In this document: piece after piece, positions 38,813 to 49,228 of the stretch | Layout of the letters: every line of letters starts with the position of its first letter | Numbering within the stretch: position 1 is the stretch's first letter | Assembly: GCA_977017575.1 (NCBI GenBank) | Contig: CDRNVI010000073.1 | Coordinates: forward strand, 62,001-126,000 | Direction: 5' to 3' | Length of the DNA: 64,000 bases | Source: Paramoeba atlantica | Taxonomy: Eukaryota > Discosea | The notes under the pieces: model-generated | Seen by the model: only the letters and a program-made list of their open reading frames with translations | What the model was told of the DNA's origin: nothing | Databases searched by the model: none | Position numbers and translations under genes: made by a program

Positions 38813-39887
38813 AAAAAAGAAAAATTGACAAAAGATTATGAATAATCTACTTTTTTGGGGGGAAAAGCTCGATTTTTCAGCAAACATTGCGAAATTTTAC
38901 ACCGAATTTGGGCCGTTTTGGATGCCTTACCAGTAGGGGTAAGAGGCGAATCTGACGAAAACGACGTCGTAGAATGGTAGCTGAGGTCACAAACTCCTAA
39001 AGCACGTTCTAGGAGTCGATTTTGGAAAAATAATATTTTTGCTTTTTTTTGGGTCAAAAAAAAAAAATTGGTCGCCCCAAAACTTTTGACCTTGTCGGAA
39101 TCCTCCTGCGCGTACCAGGGGGGGTACCCCCCCCGGGGGGGGGGGGGGGGGTGAAAAATTATCGCCGCGGCTTACTCTACTACTTACCTGCTCTCGATTT
39201 TGAAAAGCAAAAAATTCGAAATAAAAAATCGCGTCGTATACCCCCCCATGGATCTTACAAAAAACTCGATCTTACATATAAATAACTCGATCAGCATGCA
39301 TACTTCTTATTCTACATATAAATGCTTTAATTACTTTCACAAGTTCTCAGTCTTAGATTCGGAGTCAGTGCACTAGCGGAGGCGCATTGTTCCGCGTTTT
39401 AGAAGGCATATTCCCGACTTTTATCTTCCTTGCGAAGGTATCGACTTAGCTGTGAATATGCTACCGCCCCGTTAAGCTCCTGCAGCAATAACTGAAATTC
39501 GGCGTAGACCCGTTTGCGCTGCATTCCACAGGCATCTGCGAGGGCATCCATAAGAGCCTTCGTGTTTGAATGCATTGCACCCCCTGAGAGGACATTGAAA
39601 GCTTTCGGCCATGATCTTCCCGGTCTTGACATACATGTGTAACATACATACTGTATGTGTAATGTTTTCGTCGACAGGCGTCGTGGAATAAATGTGCACA
39701 CTTCGTGTCAAGGTTTGAGGGTGCCAGTTCGTGGATGACTGTTAGATCGTAGTATACGTAGTATACACACTCTTTTTTTCGAATTCATCTTTTATCTTCA
39801 AAACGAATTGATACCAAAACGACTTTCCTTGTATTTTTTTCACAAAAACGGCCACTTTCTCCTTAGTCTTTTTTCTCTTCTTCCTAC
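38813..39887. other. Intergenic, distant relative of 890-bp family
   Basis: 38830-39260 has the same plan as the inverted 890-bp copy at 11 kb (A/T-run blocks, then a GC-rich block GGGGGTACCCCCCCCGGGGG) but little direct identity. From 39400 to 39711 the minus strand has overlapping frames up to 100 codons without a domain. No gene accepted. Confidence 0.45.
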
Positions 39888-40751
39888 ATGCTCTGGTCTT
39901 TTTCCTTTTGCGACACCTTACCTCACATCCCCCCCTCGCGTCCCGCCAAAGTGAGTCTTGCGAATCTTCCACACGAGTACGAACTCGCACGTTTGATCCG
40001 AGACGTCCAACCCCACTCTCCATCCTGGACCACAGACACTCGTGCGTGTCAGTGGTACGGGGTGAAATGTGACACCACAGGGGCTGTGCTGGAAATTCGA
40101 TGGATTTATCAAAATCTTGTCGGCCCTCTTCACTTTGTTCACCTCCCACGAACCGTAAAAACGTTTCGAGTGATTGAGAATGCGTTAAACGGTGCTGTTG
40201 AACTGACAGCGTTGCCGCGCAGTCTTCACACATTAGGCCTCTCGTATAACCGTTTTTCCGGGAGTTTAGATTTGACGGCTCTCCCCAACGGTGTGCAGTT
40301 TCTATATCTCAATGAAAACGGGTTTACGGAAAACGTTTGTTTAAGTGATCTACCGGTACAACTGGTACGGTTGTATCTACAGAACAATCAACTCACGGGG
40401 TCAGTAGACCTCACTTCACTCCCCAACAATATGATGTATTTATTGTTACGTCATAATCTGTTCTCGGGAGAGGTCTCTTTGCATTCTCTTCCGCCCGATT
40501 TGTTTGAACTCTCGCTTCACCATAACTATTTTACGGGGGGCTTATCGCTTACCCAGCTATCTCCTCGACTAAACTACATGGACATAAATGATAACGTATT
40601 AGTGGGGCCTGTAGATGTTAGAGACCTTCCAAAGTTTTTACGTTGTCTGGATTTGTCAAACAACATTGGGCTATATGGAGAAGTGAGGCGAAGCGAAATT
40701 CCGGGAACCATGGATCTTTGTGTCAAGAACACAAAGATTGTCATCTTTTAG
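39888..40751 (+). CDS. LRR protein with LRRNT_2-like cap
   Basis: 287 residues. N-terminus MLWSFSFCDTLPHIPPS is short and weakly hydrophobic. The cap: KVSLANLPHEYELARLIRDV, PSWT, RACQWYGVKC with both cysteines, VLEIRWIYQ and LHFVHLP. About eight regular LRR units follow with DLTALP, DLTSLP and SLHSLP ends and N.FSG / N.LTG cores. The C-terminal signature NNIGLYGEVRRSEIPGTM...KNTKIVIF is complete. The most regular member of the family in the window; 7 kb from the main group. Function unknown. Confidence 0.9.
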   Translation: MLWSFSFCDTLPHIPPSRPAKVSLANLPHEYELARLIRDVQPHSPSWTTDTRACQWYGVKCDTTGAVLEIRWIYQNLVGPLHFVHLPRTVKTFRVIENALNGAVELTALPRSLHTLGLSYNRFSGSLDLTALPNGVQFLYLNENGFTENVCLSDLPVQLVRLYLQNNQLTGSVDLTSLPNNMMYLLLRHNLFSGEVSLHSLPPDLFELSLHHNYFTGGLSLTQLSPRLNYMDINDNVLVGPVDVRDLPKFLRCLDLSNNIGLYGEVRRSEIPGTMDLCVKNTKIVIF

Positions 40752-41125
40752 GGGTCGTTTAAAACACTGTTCCTTATTGCTCCTACGCAAAAACAACTAC
40801 ATGTAGCTTTGCACGTGTCAAGATATGCACACAAAGGTTCAAATTACGAATACCGCCCTAAAATACCACCCTTTTGCGTCGACAGAAGCTGTGTCAAATC
40901 TTTGTCAAAAATTTGTTTCTGCAAAAACTACACTAGCATGTGTCGGCCTTAATATGCCTTGAATGAGCGATGATTGATAATGGGCGAACTTAGATCATAT
41001 CTGAGGCTTAACACTTCTTAAAACTACGGTGTTTAATTAAAGATGGTCATTCTTCGGCTCCATTTTTTTTAACTGTTTCTTCTTGCTTTTTTATCTTCTT
41101 TTCTTTAAAGGGAAACGACATCTCT
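40752..41125. other. Intergenic, nothing recognised
   Basis: 374 bp, AT-rich, ending in the pyrimidine-rich TTTCTTCTTGCTTTTTTATC before the next start. Confidence 0.5.
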
Positions 41126-41788
41126 ATGGTTATGCGAAAGGAAGGCAAATCGAAACGTCCTTTGTCCTCTCCTGGCCGTAAGATGACACAACCCACTCCT
41201 CGCACTTCTCCAAAAGTCTCCCCAACAAAGACTCAATCTACACACACATTCGAAGATATGAAAGAACCTCTTACGTTAAAACGATTGTCTTCTCTCTATC
41301 ACGCACTGTTGGATGATTCTTCTGTATTGCCGCGAGAGGTTTGTGGGAAAATACGACGCATCGGCTCTCTGGATCATAAATTACGTGCCGCACTACACAC
41401 ATTGCTCATCTATACGGAATCGGATGTAAATGCCAACTTTCCGGACGCCTTTAGTGATTATTCAAACGAAATTGTAGAGGCATCAAAAAGGACAACATCA
41501 CAAAACATTGCTGATAGCTCTCCTTGTGATATCAGGCCTCTTTCAAATGATTTAGATTCTACTAAGAACATCTCTACACAATCGGATACGATAAAATATG
41601 AACACATCAACTTGGGTGACCTTCCATCAAGTATCGAAGGAGGCGTAGTTACCGAACTTGAAGACCAGGTTTTGGAATTCTCGCTCGAAAAAGAAACTTT
41701 AGCAACGGAGGCGTTGGGCTTGTGTCACGCACTTCAACTCAGAATCCTTGATTGCTTAGAAAAATGCAAAGCTATTTCTTCTACATAA
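41126..41788 (+). CDS. Unknown protein, faint ING N-terminal resemblance
   Basis: 220 residues, family not recognised. A basic Ser/Pro N-terminus (1-45: KSKRPLSSPGRK, TPRTSPKVSPTK) suggests nuclear or phosphorylated protein. Two helical segments: LTLKRLSSLYHALLDDSSVL, then LPREVCGKIRRIGSLDHKL (about 66-84), and ELEDQVLEFSLEKETLATEA with CHALQLRILDCLEKCKAI at the end. The pattern LP.E...K...I..LD.KL recalls the N-terminal dimerisation helices of ING chromatin proteins. There is no PHD finger, so this is only a hint. MVMRKEG start chosen by its pyrimidine leader; the inner Met at 20 is possible. Confidence 0.65.
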   Translation: MVMRKEGKSKRPLSSPGRKMTQPTPRTSPKVSPTKTQSTHTFEDMKEPLTLKRLSSLYHALLDDSSVLPREVCGKIRRIGSLDHKLRAALHTLLIYTESDVNANFPDAFSDYSNEIVEASKRTTSQNIADSSPCDIRPLSNDLDSTKNISTQSDTIKYEHINLGDLPSSIEGGVVTELEDQVLEFSLEKETLATEALGLCHALQLRILDCLEKCKAISST

Positions 41789-41806
41789 TTAATTTTCTTC
41801 CCTCTG

Positions 41807-41990
41807 GTACTTTAAAACTATTCCCTTTCCAAATCCCTTATGATACAATCCCAAAACCACAAATTCACTTTTTCCTCAATTTTAAATTTTTTTCTCCCCT
41901 CTTCGTATTTCTCCCCCATGTCTCTCCAACCCCAATCCCCTTACCCCCTCCGAAAACCTTACCATTCATCTTTGAACCGAAACTTGTGAC
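41807..41990 (+). pseudogene. Possible 5' fragment of a PRA1-like gene
   Basis: From GTACTTTAAAAC to CTCCCCCATGTCTCTCC this matches, in order and spacing, the leader of the PRA1 gene (GTACTCTAAAAC at 51899 to CTCCCCCATGTCTCTCC at 51994). The frame then reads MSLQPQSPYPLRKPY and stops after 23 codons. It looks like a duplicated leader and first codons cut off before the Harbinger-type remnant. Confidence 0.45.
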
Positions 41991-42136
41991 GACTCCCCGA
42001 AGGTACTCCAACCACATGCCAAATCCCGTTTCACCGCACTTTCCTCCTTAGCGCGGTGAAGACAACACGCAGCATGTCTAACGGGAACGCACGCATTCCC
42101 TTCATGTCCTATCGTATAGTTGCACTCGGAGCATGG

Positions 42137-42909
42137 TCACCCTGTCACAGCTCTTGACGAATTATGTCTCGAATGGAATCTCGTGATCGATGGAGGGTGT
42201 TTACAATGACTCGTCAACATTCCAACCGTGCGATCCAACTTTACACCTTTACCAACTTTACCTGAGAAATCTCCGATACGTTCGATGGGACGTTCGACGG
42301 GACATGCCCTGCGGGTCCCGGTCTCTGTAAAGTGTACAAGATCCAAGTGTACCCTAGATCGACCAAGAACATTTTGTCTTGGTGGTGAGTGAACAGAGGA
42401 GTTCGACGCACACTAGTATCTCTCTTATAAATTTTGGCATCATGCATGCTGCCAACAACTGGTCCGCGAAAAAAGAATAGAACTCCGGCCAGAGTTAGCC
42501 AAACTTCCATCTTGATGCAGTGCTGCTGGTGCTTTCCCGAATAGGTGCTGTCTTGGGTGGTTCCATCAGGTGTTTCTCTCGGTTTCCCGAGAGATCCCGT
42601 GAACGACACGGGATCGTCGTGACGTCCAGCATGCAGGTTACGTCAGATAACCATGATACTCCCTGGGTAAACCGGAGCTCGGGGTTCATAAGCAGGGGTG
42701 AACGGCACACGAGTAAAATCATCCCGGAGAGTCCGAATTGAAATCAACGGGGCGTCCAGTGGGATCCACGCCCTTTGAACATCGTACAACTGTTCCCATG
42801 TGCAATTCAGAGAACAGATGCACAATGATGACTGAACGCGACGGTAATCAGTCTCCGTAACATCGGATCCATGCACACGTCGGAGCTCGTTGTAGAACTC
42901 CCGCACCTG
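42137..42909 (-). mobile_element. PIF/Harbinger-type transposase remnant
   Basis: On the minus strand, pieces in different frames read REFYNELRRVHGSDVTETDY, SDVTCMLDVTTIPCRSRD (first catalytic Asp region), STYSGKHQQHCIKMEVWLTL, GPVVGSMHDAKIYKRD and DKMFLVDLGYTW (later catalytic region). This is the DDE_Tnp_4 layout. At least two frame changes separate the parts (near 42610 and 42660), so it is dead. Terminal repeats were not found. Confidence 0.75.
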
Positions 42910-43155
42910 TGCAGCCGAGATGCCAAACGTAGAGAGAGGGAATGAAACAATTGAAAGAAATTTCGATTTAGAAACAAAATGAGTAGGATTGTATTATAAT
43001 TGGGCGGAAATATTTTAGCGTGCACTCGTAATTAGTGGAATGAAATAGCAATTAGTGGAATGAGCTAGTAAATGGGGATAATTGTAATTGCCGAAATCGG
43101 CGCTCCTTTCCTCACAGCATCAAGATAATCAATAGATAAAACTTTTGGGGAGGGG

Positions 43156-43290
43156 GAGCACTCGATGAATATTCATCGAACGGACAGTGCGTTCGATGAA
43201 TATTCATCGAACAGGACATCCTGTTCGATGAATGGATTGCAGTACGACCCGTTCGATGAATCATTCATCGAACAGGATGTCCTGTTCGAT
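43156..43290. repeat. Palindrome cluster GTTCGATGAAT, left
   Basis: Several overlapping palindromes built from GTTCGATGAATATTCATCGA, including a perfect 22-nt one at 43191-43212 and GTTCGATGAAT(C)ATTCATCGAAC at 43251-43273, joined by AGGACATCCT or AGGATGTCCT. A matching cluster lies 1.2 kb downstream. Confidence 0.85.
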
Positions 43291-43535
43291 GAATGAAAAC
43301 GCAATTTTTTTTTGTAAAAAAAAAGCTCGTTTCGGTCTGCATCATGCTCCTGGCTGCTACCTTGATCCGTAAGACAAAAACAAATCCGAAACGTTATCAA
43401 AAAGCGGAAGGATTCTTAAAACTATTGCCTCATAAGTTTACAAAGATAAAATCATAACTTACAAATACACAAACCTGCGGAAGTGGCAGACACAGGTCCT
43501 CAGTGCGCGACCCAAAAAATATTGGGTTGGGGGTA

Positions 43536-43587
43536 CGTTCGTTGTACTCAACGAACTGCCGGATTTTCGTTGAGTACTCAACGAACG
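43536..43587. repeat. Palindrome pair CGTTCGTTGAGTAC
   Basis: TTCGTTGAGTACTCAACGAA at 43566-43585 is a perfect 20-nt palindrome, and a near copy CGTTCGTTGTACTCAACGAA precedes it. The form is like the flanking clusters but the sequence differs. Confidence 0.8.
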
Positions 43588-43734
43588 GAAATTTACGGTG
43601 CAAGTCAAGGACTTTTGCATATGTCAAGGACTTTTGTGGAACACCCAAGAATTTTTTTTGAATTTCATTTTCCGTGCGTTCAGTATCCTACACTTCACTA
43701 TATACGTTGACAACGCCTGCGTAGCGAAAACTAC

Positions 43735-44335
43735 GAAATTCAGTGAGCTTCGCAAATTGCTTCCCACTAACGACGCACAGGGGAATCCTACGCGGGGTAC
43801 GGCTCAGGCCCGCTCACGCGGGCCCTCGCCGTTTCGCGGCCGCGCGCACCCCCGCTCACGCGGGGGCCCCCGCGCGGCCAAAATGGGTACTAAAATTTGT
43901 TATCAAGGTAGCTGGGCTTCGCAAATTGCTTCCCACGAATCTAGAGAGAAGCACACGTACAATAATCTTTAACGATAAAGATATAGTTTCTGTACCTTGT
44001 TGATTATTTACTTTTTTTACCTTTCATGGGAGTGTTCACACGCTCCAAAGCAAAAGAATCAGGAGTAGCTCCTGAGATTTTGCCGCTCCCTCGTGCCCGA
44101 TGGAAAAAGAAGGCCGTGATGCCAACTCATCCGCCCGCCGTGCTAATATCCACCACCTCCGCATGGAGCGCGCGGGTCGCCAAAAAATATAATTATGTCC
44201 CAGGGCTACGCTCACAGTTGGGCCTTGCTCGCAAAGGGGGGCTTTTGCCTCCAGAAGCGGGCTACGCTCACAGTTGGGCCTTGCTCGCAGACGGGGGCCT
44301 TGCTTGCACACTTGGGCTTCGCTGACAGTTGGGCC
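43735..44335. repeat. GC-rich palindromes and tandem repeats
   Basis: GGCCCGCTCACGCGGGCC and CCCCCGCTCACGCGGGGG lie 45 bp apart near 43810-43865. CTTCGCAAATTGCTTCCCAC occurs at about 43748 and 43918. At 44210-44340 the unit GGCTACGCTCACAGTTGGGC with CTTGCTCGCA recurs about three times. Frames of up to 124 codons overlap these repeats but look like by-products. Confidence 0.6.
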
Positions 44336-44419
44336 TTGCCTCCAGACATGTAAACGAGATGGTAATGTTCAAATTCCCCCCAAAAAAAATCGAGACGAAA
44401 AATTCGTGCAGCAGTGCCC

Positions 44420-44560
44420 GGTGGATGAATGATTCATCGAACGCACTGCCCGTTCGATGAATATTCATCGAACGGGACGCCTGGTCATCGAACGGGACGC
44501 CGTTCAATGAATATTCATCGAACGCACGGTGCGTTCGATGAATTTTCATCGAATGCCCCC
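44420..44560. repeat. Palindrome cluster GTTCGATGAAT, right
   Basis: Mirror of the cluster at 43156: a perfect 28-nt palindrome at 44449-44476 (core CGATGAATATTCATCG) and imperfect ones at 44422-44442, 44500-44523 and 44531-44554. Spacers GGGACGCC and GCAC differ from the left cluster. Confidence 0.85.
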
Positions 44561-44714
44561 CCTGGCCAAACTTTTTACTCACTCTTTTTAATGATTCTAT
44601 ATAAATAAGTTATTTTTTTAAAGAAAATATATAGAAACCATTTCAATAAAGAATTACGTGGTACGATCGTCGAATTTATCTTTCATAAGTTATCCGAGAA
44701 TCATTTGAGTCTAC

Positions 44715-44895
44715 TTACCGCGTCCTCTGGGTTCTCTTCGGATTTCACGTATCGGAATTTAATACAAATATCTCTCTTTTGGTTCATGGTTAAGACGCGT
44801 TTAAGCTCACCTGCAATGAAGTCGGATCGTGCTACAACCCCATTCTGGCCATTTTGAAACCGTGCTCTACTGATCTGTTGTCGGTTTATCGCTGA
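44715..44895 (-). mobile_element. Possible retroelement RNase H fossil
   Basis: The minus strand reads RARFQNGQNGVVARSDFIAG, KRVLTMNQKRDICIKFRYVK and SEENPEDAVSRLK. The last part looks like the V-x-x-x-x-N-P-x-D-x-x-S-R end of RNase H regions in LTR- or DIRS-type elements. An isolated, broken and old scrap; family uncertain. Confidence 0.3.
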
Positions 44896-45153
44896 AAGTA
44901 TGTTGCAAATGCATCAATTAGTGTGAGGAGAATACAGGAAAAATACTCAAACTTTTTGCAAGATAAGATGTACTGCCTTTACAAACGGTGAAAACTCATA
45001 AAAATGAGAAAAGTTCGACCAACAAAAAGCTCTGTAGAAAGCCTTTTTTACAGGAAAATGTACGACTTTTTCTTCAAAAAATAATTGGTATGGACTAATA
45101 AGGACTGCGTGGAACAGCATGCGACAAGGGATTAATTTTACTAGAATGAGACC

Positions 45154-47298
45154 TTAATAAGGTAGTTTCCGTCCCTTAGCCTCGATACACAAGCATAGAC
45201 GTCGTTTGAAAGATGCATGCAATTTTTCAGAAAATTTCTTTGAGTCACTACTTTTTAGATATTTTTCACAGCTCTCTTCTATCTCTCTTATGGAGGACGG
45301 GTTATATATATAGAGGACTATATATATGTATATAGAGGACGGGTTCTCCTGATTTTTGATTTGTTTGAGACGGCACCATAAATTCTCAATCGGATTCAAA
45401 TCCGGGGAATCCGCAGGTCAAAAAGGCAGATGGGTCCCATCGACAGAAACGTATCCCCTCAAGCAAGAGGAAGTTCTCGATCTGGCGATCATACTTTCCC
45501 ACCACAAAGAAGTAAGCTTAGAACGATGCGGAGGGGCTCCATCGTCCATGTAGATCACCTGGGGATTTTTCCTGGCATATGGAATCCAATGATCCCGAAG
45601 AATCATCTTTCTATAATACATGCTGCCGAGCCCTTTCCCTTTTTGAGGCCCTTTTTGATTTTGACAAGTGTCATGGCGATAAAAGTGTTCAAAATCATCG
45701 CACCATCGAAATAGGATTTCCCCATTGGAATCAATTGCACCCCAGAGAAGGACTTTCGTAGGATGATGGGTTCGACTCCTTGCAACAGGATCTGTTGGAG
45801 ATTGCCACGCTGAGCGTGACAAATCACCCGCATGAATGTACACCTCGTCACTAAAGCACAAATTTTTCTAAAAGGTGCCCCCTGTCACTTCATCTTCTTT
45901 AAGCAGTGCGCGACAGAAATTCACACGGGCCTCCCTTTTCTCGGCAGAAAGATGAAGCGTACTAATTTTGGACCTAAACTTGTAATCATAATATGTAAGC
46001 AGAGCACGCATGCGATGCTGCGAGATAACAAATTGGTGTCCGGATGCTTCGGCCATTGCACACATCAGTCTGTTCAAAGTGCGATGGACAGGATTGGCCG
46101 CCATTATCTGGGGCAGCAAGACTCTGGCATTCTCAAAGTGTTCCCATTCCAGTAGCGTATTAGCGGTTTCTTTCACTTTTTCGATTCTACCATCAGCTGA
46201 AGAATGAGTCATCAGCAAACGATGACAAGTCGCTTTATTGAGAGTAAGCGTATGACACAACTGTGCCTGGGTAAAAAGTCTTGTGCTGTGCAAAACTTTC
46301 AAAGCGACGACTCCCGTTTCGGATAAGCTTCCCCTTCTTTTCCATATAACCGGAAGTCCATTCAGGTGCGTCGTTTTGCGCTTCATAGGTCGGACGCGTT
46401 TCCGCTTAGAGTTCTGGCCCGAGATTTGAGAGGCTAACCGTGTTCTAAGAACAGCCATCGCGGTCAGAAGGGAATGCTGATCCTTCAAAACAGAGTTATG
46501 TTTCTTTTTAAGCTCATCGTATTTCTCTTGGAGCTCGAAGTGTTCTCTTTTTAGAAGATTGTATTCAATATGTGTTGCTTCGAATTTTACTCGAAGACGA
46601 TGAGCTTCAGCTTTGTGCTTTTCCTTTTCGCGTTCTACGCGTCGTAAGCGCGTGTTCAATTTTCGAATTCGCGTTTTCGCCTTCCTCATTTCCTTAGAGC
46701 TCGAGTGGAGAGAATGGCGGGCGCTGCGAATATCAGGTTGTGGATCAGAGGTCTGAGGGTCAGTAGGTGGAACATCAGGGGTCTGAGGGTCAATAGGTGG
46801 AACATCAGAGGGTTGAGAGTCAATAGGTGGAACATCAGAGGGTTGAGAGTCAATAGGTGGAACATCAGAGGGTTGAGAGTCAATAGGTGGAACATCAGAG
46901 GGTTGAGAGTCAATAGGTGGAACATCAGAGGGTTGAGAGTCAATAGATGGAACATCAGGGAGCTGAGGGTCAATAGGTGGATCATCAGAGGGATGAGGGT
47001 GGGAAGTTCGTGGATTGGAGGACTGAGGCCGAAACATTTGGCATAGGCCTTCTGCTGCTTCGATAAGCCGGATGTCAAAGCATTTTTCAGGTTCCACGAA
47101 ACTCGGAGGAACTGGATAAAGATGATTATCATCTTGGACAGAGCCCTGTATTTCTTGATTTATTTTGAAAAGAGTCTCTTCTTCAAAAAAATCAGACTCA
47201 GAGTCCGATATGTCCGAGTCTGTTGACTCATCTTCTGGATCCCAGTTCGGATCATCCTCTGAATCAGAGCTTGCGTACTCCGGTGAGTGCGAAGACAA
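45154..47298 (-). mobile_element. Tc1/mariner-like transposon ORF, two stops
   Basis: One minus-strand frame of about 715 codons. It starts with an acidic N-terminus (SSDSEDDPNWDPEDE), a Pro/Ser tandem repeat, a long coiled coil (about residues 205-290), a basic patch (KRKRVRPMKRK) and a helix-turn-helix (FTQAQLCHTLTLNKATCHRL). The DDE core follows: CFSDEVYIH, YMDDGAPPHRS and DSPDLNPIENLW. In-frame TAG (45868-45870) and TGA (about 45415, where Trp would fit) interrupt it, and a TATATA-rich insertion sits near 45305-45340. The long N-terminal region is unusual for Tc1/mariner. No inverted repeats located. Confidence 0.82.
46740..46995 (-). repeat. 30-bp coding tandem repeat in the transposase
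   Basis: About eight copies encoding PPIDSQPSDV (10 residues). The central five are nearly identical at DNA level, the outer ones diverged (PPIDPQTPDV, PSIDSQPSDV), as expected for expansion from the middle. Confidence 0.92.
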
Positions 47299-48340
47299 TG
47301 ATGAAACGTCAGAAGAGCCTGATCGGCAAACTGTTGAATTTTTAGAATTGCTCTCCGAAGTTGCCTCCGAACTCGTGTACTCCTAGTTCGTGTAACCTGA
47401 GCTCATGCTATCAGAGCTCCCATGCGCCCTGGGAGATATGTGTGACATGGACATCGTATAAAAAAAAAGTACTTGTTAATCAAGTTTTGTAAAAAGCGTA
47501 TGTCAAACAAATTTAGTTCAGCAAAAAAAACGATTTTTTCAAACGTTAACGTACGTCAATTTAAACTATTTTTCCTGTCCTCTTGTGGTATTCCCATAAA
47601 CTTAGCTTTTTACAGAACTAAAAACAAAGCCACGGTGCTCTCTATAGAACGTTTTCAAAATTTTGGGACGGAGTTGTACTTTGCGATTAAAAGCCGCCTG
47701 GCAGGAAGTATTGTCAATGTATAAATCACTCGTAATTCGTCTCCCGATTCTAACCATGGACGTGATCCCCACGTGAGGGGGCCGTTAGCGGTAAAACGAG
47801 CAGGATCAGTAATAGGAGCAATAGGGTTTTTTTGGCTCGTCATTCGCTTTGCGACCCCCCGGTATCTTAGCACGTACACGGGCAATTTCTAGCGAATAGT
47901 AATCAATGTCCAGTAATGGAAAATCATAGGCAACGGTTGGATCGTCATTCCATACTGCTTCCATAGCACCCTACTCGTCACTCTTAAGACGGACGTTTCC
48001 AATGACGGTTTCACGCACAGGATCGCCATGAGGTCCCCACACCGCCTCAACTAAAGAGAGAACATGAAGATTATGCCCTCCATCGCCTGTTTTAGCAACT
48101 CAAATGACATTGTGAGTAGAAATCGTTCTACACCCAAGCCAAAAATTATTATCGCTAAAATTCATGGCAATTATTGTTTTTTTAATTAAAATTTGCATAG
48201 CTTCGACAATAATTAAAAACTCAATAATAAGTCGGCAGTGTAAAACAAGTGCAAGAGAGTTAATTTTTTCTTTTTTTGCCAAAAAAGTGTGAAATAATGC
48301 TTCACTTTGACAAAAAAAATCAACTTGGCGGAAAAAAACG
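47299..48340. other. Intergenic with a decayed minus-strand frame
   Basis: Between about 47640 and 48110 the minus strand gives coding-looking pieces: TGDGGHNLHVLSLVEAVWGP, GDPVRETVIGNVRLKSDE, PTVAYDFPLLDIDYYSLEIA, and LTWGSRPWLESGDELRVIY. They lie in more than one frame. I do not recognise the source; it may be an unknown mobile element. Nothing else seen. Confidence 0.4.
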
Positions 48341-49228
48341 TATTTTTCCAAAATTGATTCCCCTATTGTAGTTTGAGAGTTTGGGACCTACACTAGCCTT
48401 CTACACCGTTGTTTTCACAAGATACCCCTTCTTAGAGCAGCGGCACGCCTCCCAAAATGACGCATTTTTGACCAAAAAGTGCGAAAAAGTAATTTTCGGA
48501 CCCAAACGGGTCTTTTTGTGACGGAAGAATGGTATAGTTGGAGTCGCATTCTCTACACAATACGTTCGGTAGCCTTTAATTCATGTCTACGAATGATTTT
48601 CCACACCAAAATGTTGGATTCAGCGCTCTCAGAGCAAAAATACGCAAAAATGCCCCCATTTCTACCTAAAAATCGTCAATTTTTGGCTCAAATCCTTCCG
48701 GTTTCTTCCGCTTTCGTAACGAATATTTCTTTCTTAGGCTCTTCATTAAACGCGGAGGTAGTTTTCAACTTGACACGCGCAGCACAAGTGACTTAAGGCA
48801 AAGCCTAATGGCAAAACAATTATTTTTCCAAAATCGTTTGCCCTTTTGTATTTTGATAGTTTGGGACCTATACTAGCTTTCAATGCAGTTGTTTTCGCAA
48901 GCTCTCTTCGAGACGTGGTATGCTCGCGAAAATGTCCCATTTTTGACTAAAAAAGGTGAAAAGGTAATATTTGGACCCCAAGGGGCATTTTTGTGTCGAA
49001 AGAATGGTATGGTTGGAGTCGCATTCTCTACCAAATACGTTCTGTAGGATTTGATTCGTGGCTACGAGTAATTTCCCGCACGAAAATGTCGGATTTAGTG
49101 CTCTGAGAGCAAAGTTACCCAACAATGACCCCATTTTTACCTGAAAATCGGCTATTTTGGTTATAATCTTTCCGTTTTCTTCAGCTTTCCAGGCCAAATT
49201 TTCTTTTTTAGGCTCTTCGTTAAACGTC
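48341..49228 (+). repeat. Two diverged partial copies of 890-bp family
   Basis: Blocks GATAGTTTGGGACCTA (also GAGAGTTTGGGACCTA), GGAGTCGCATTCTCTAC, GTGCTCTGAGAGCAAA and TTTTTTAGGCTCTTC occur twice in order, starting at about 48364 and 48843. Both are shorter and more diverged than the tandem units that follow. A partial foldback lies at 48736. Confidence 0.82.

Noticed and set aside
39399-39711. Overlapping minus-strand frames up to 100 codons
   Set aside because: No recognisable domain; two frames compete over the same bases.
43598-44325. Plus-strand frames of 86-124 codons between the palindrome clusters
   Set aside because: They run through palindromes and tandem repeats and have no protein-like conservation pattern.
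45868-47046. 113-codon plus-strand frame full of RGLRVNRWNI repeats
   Set aside because: Antisense reading of the 30-bp tandem repeat in the Tc1-like transposase.
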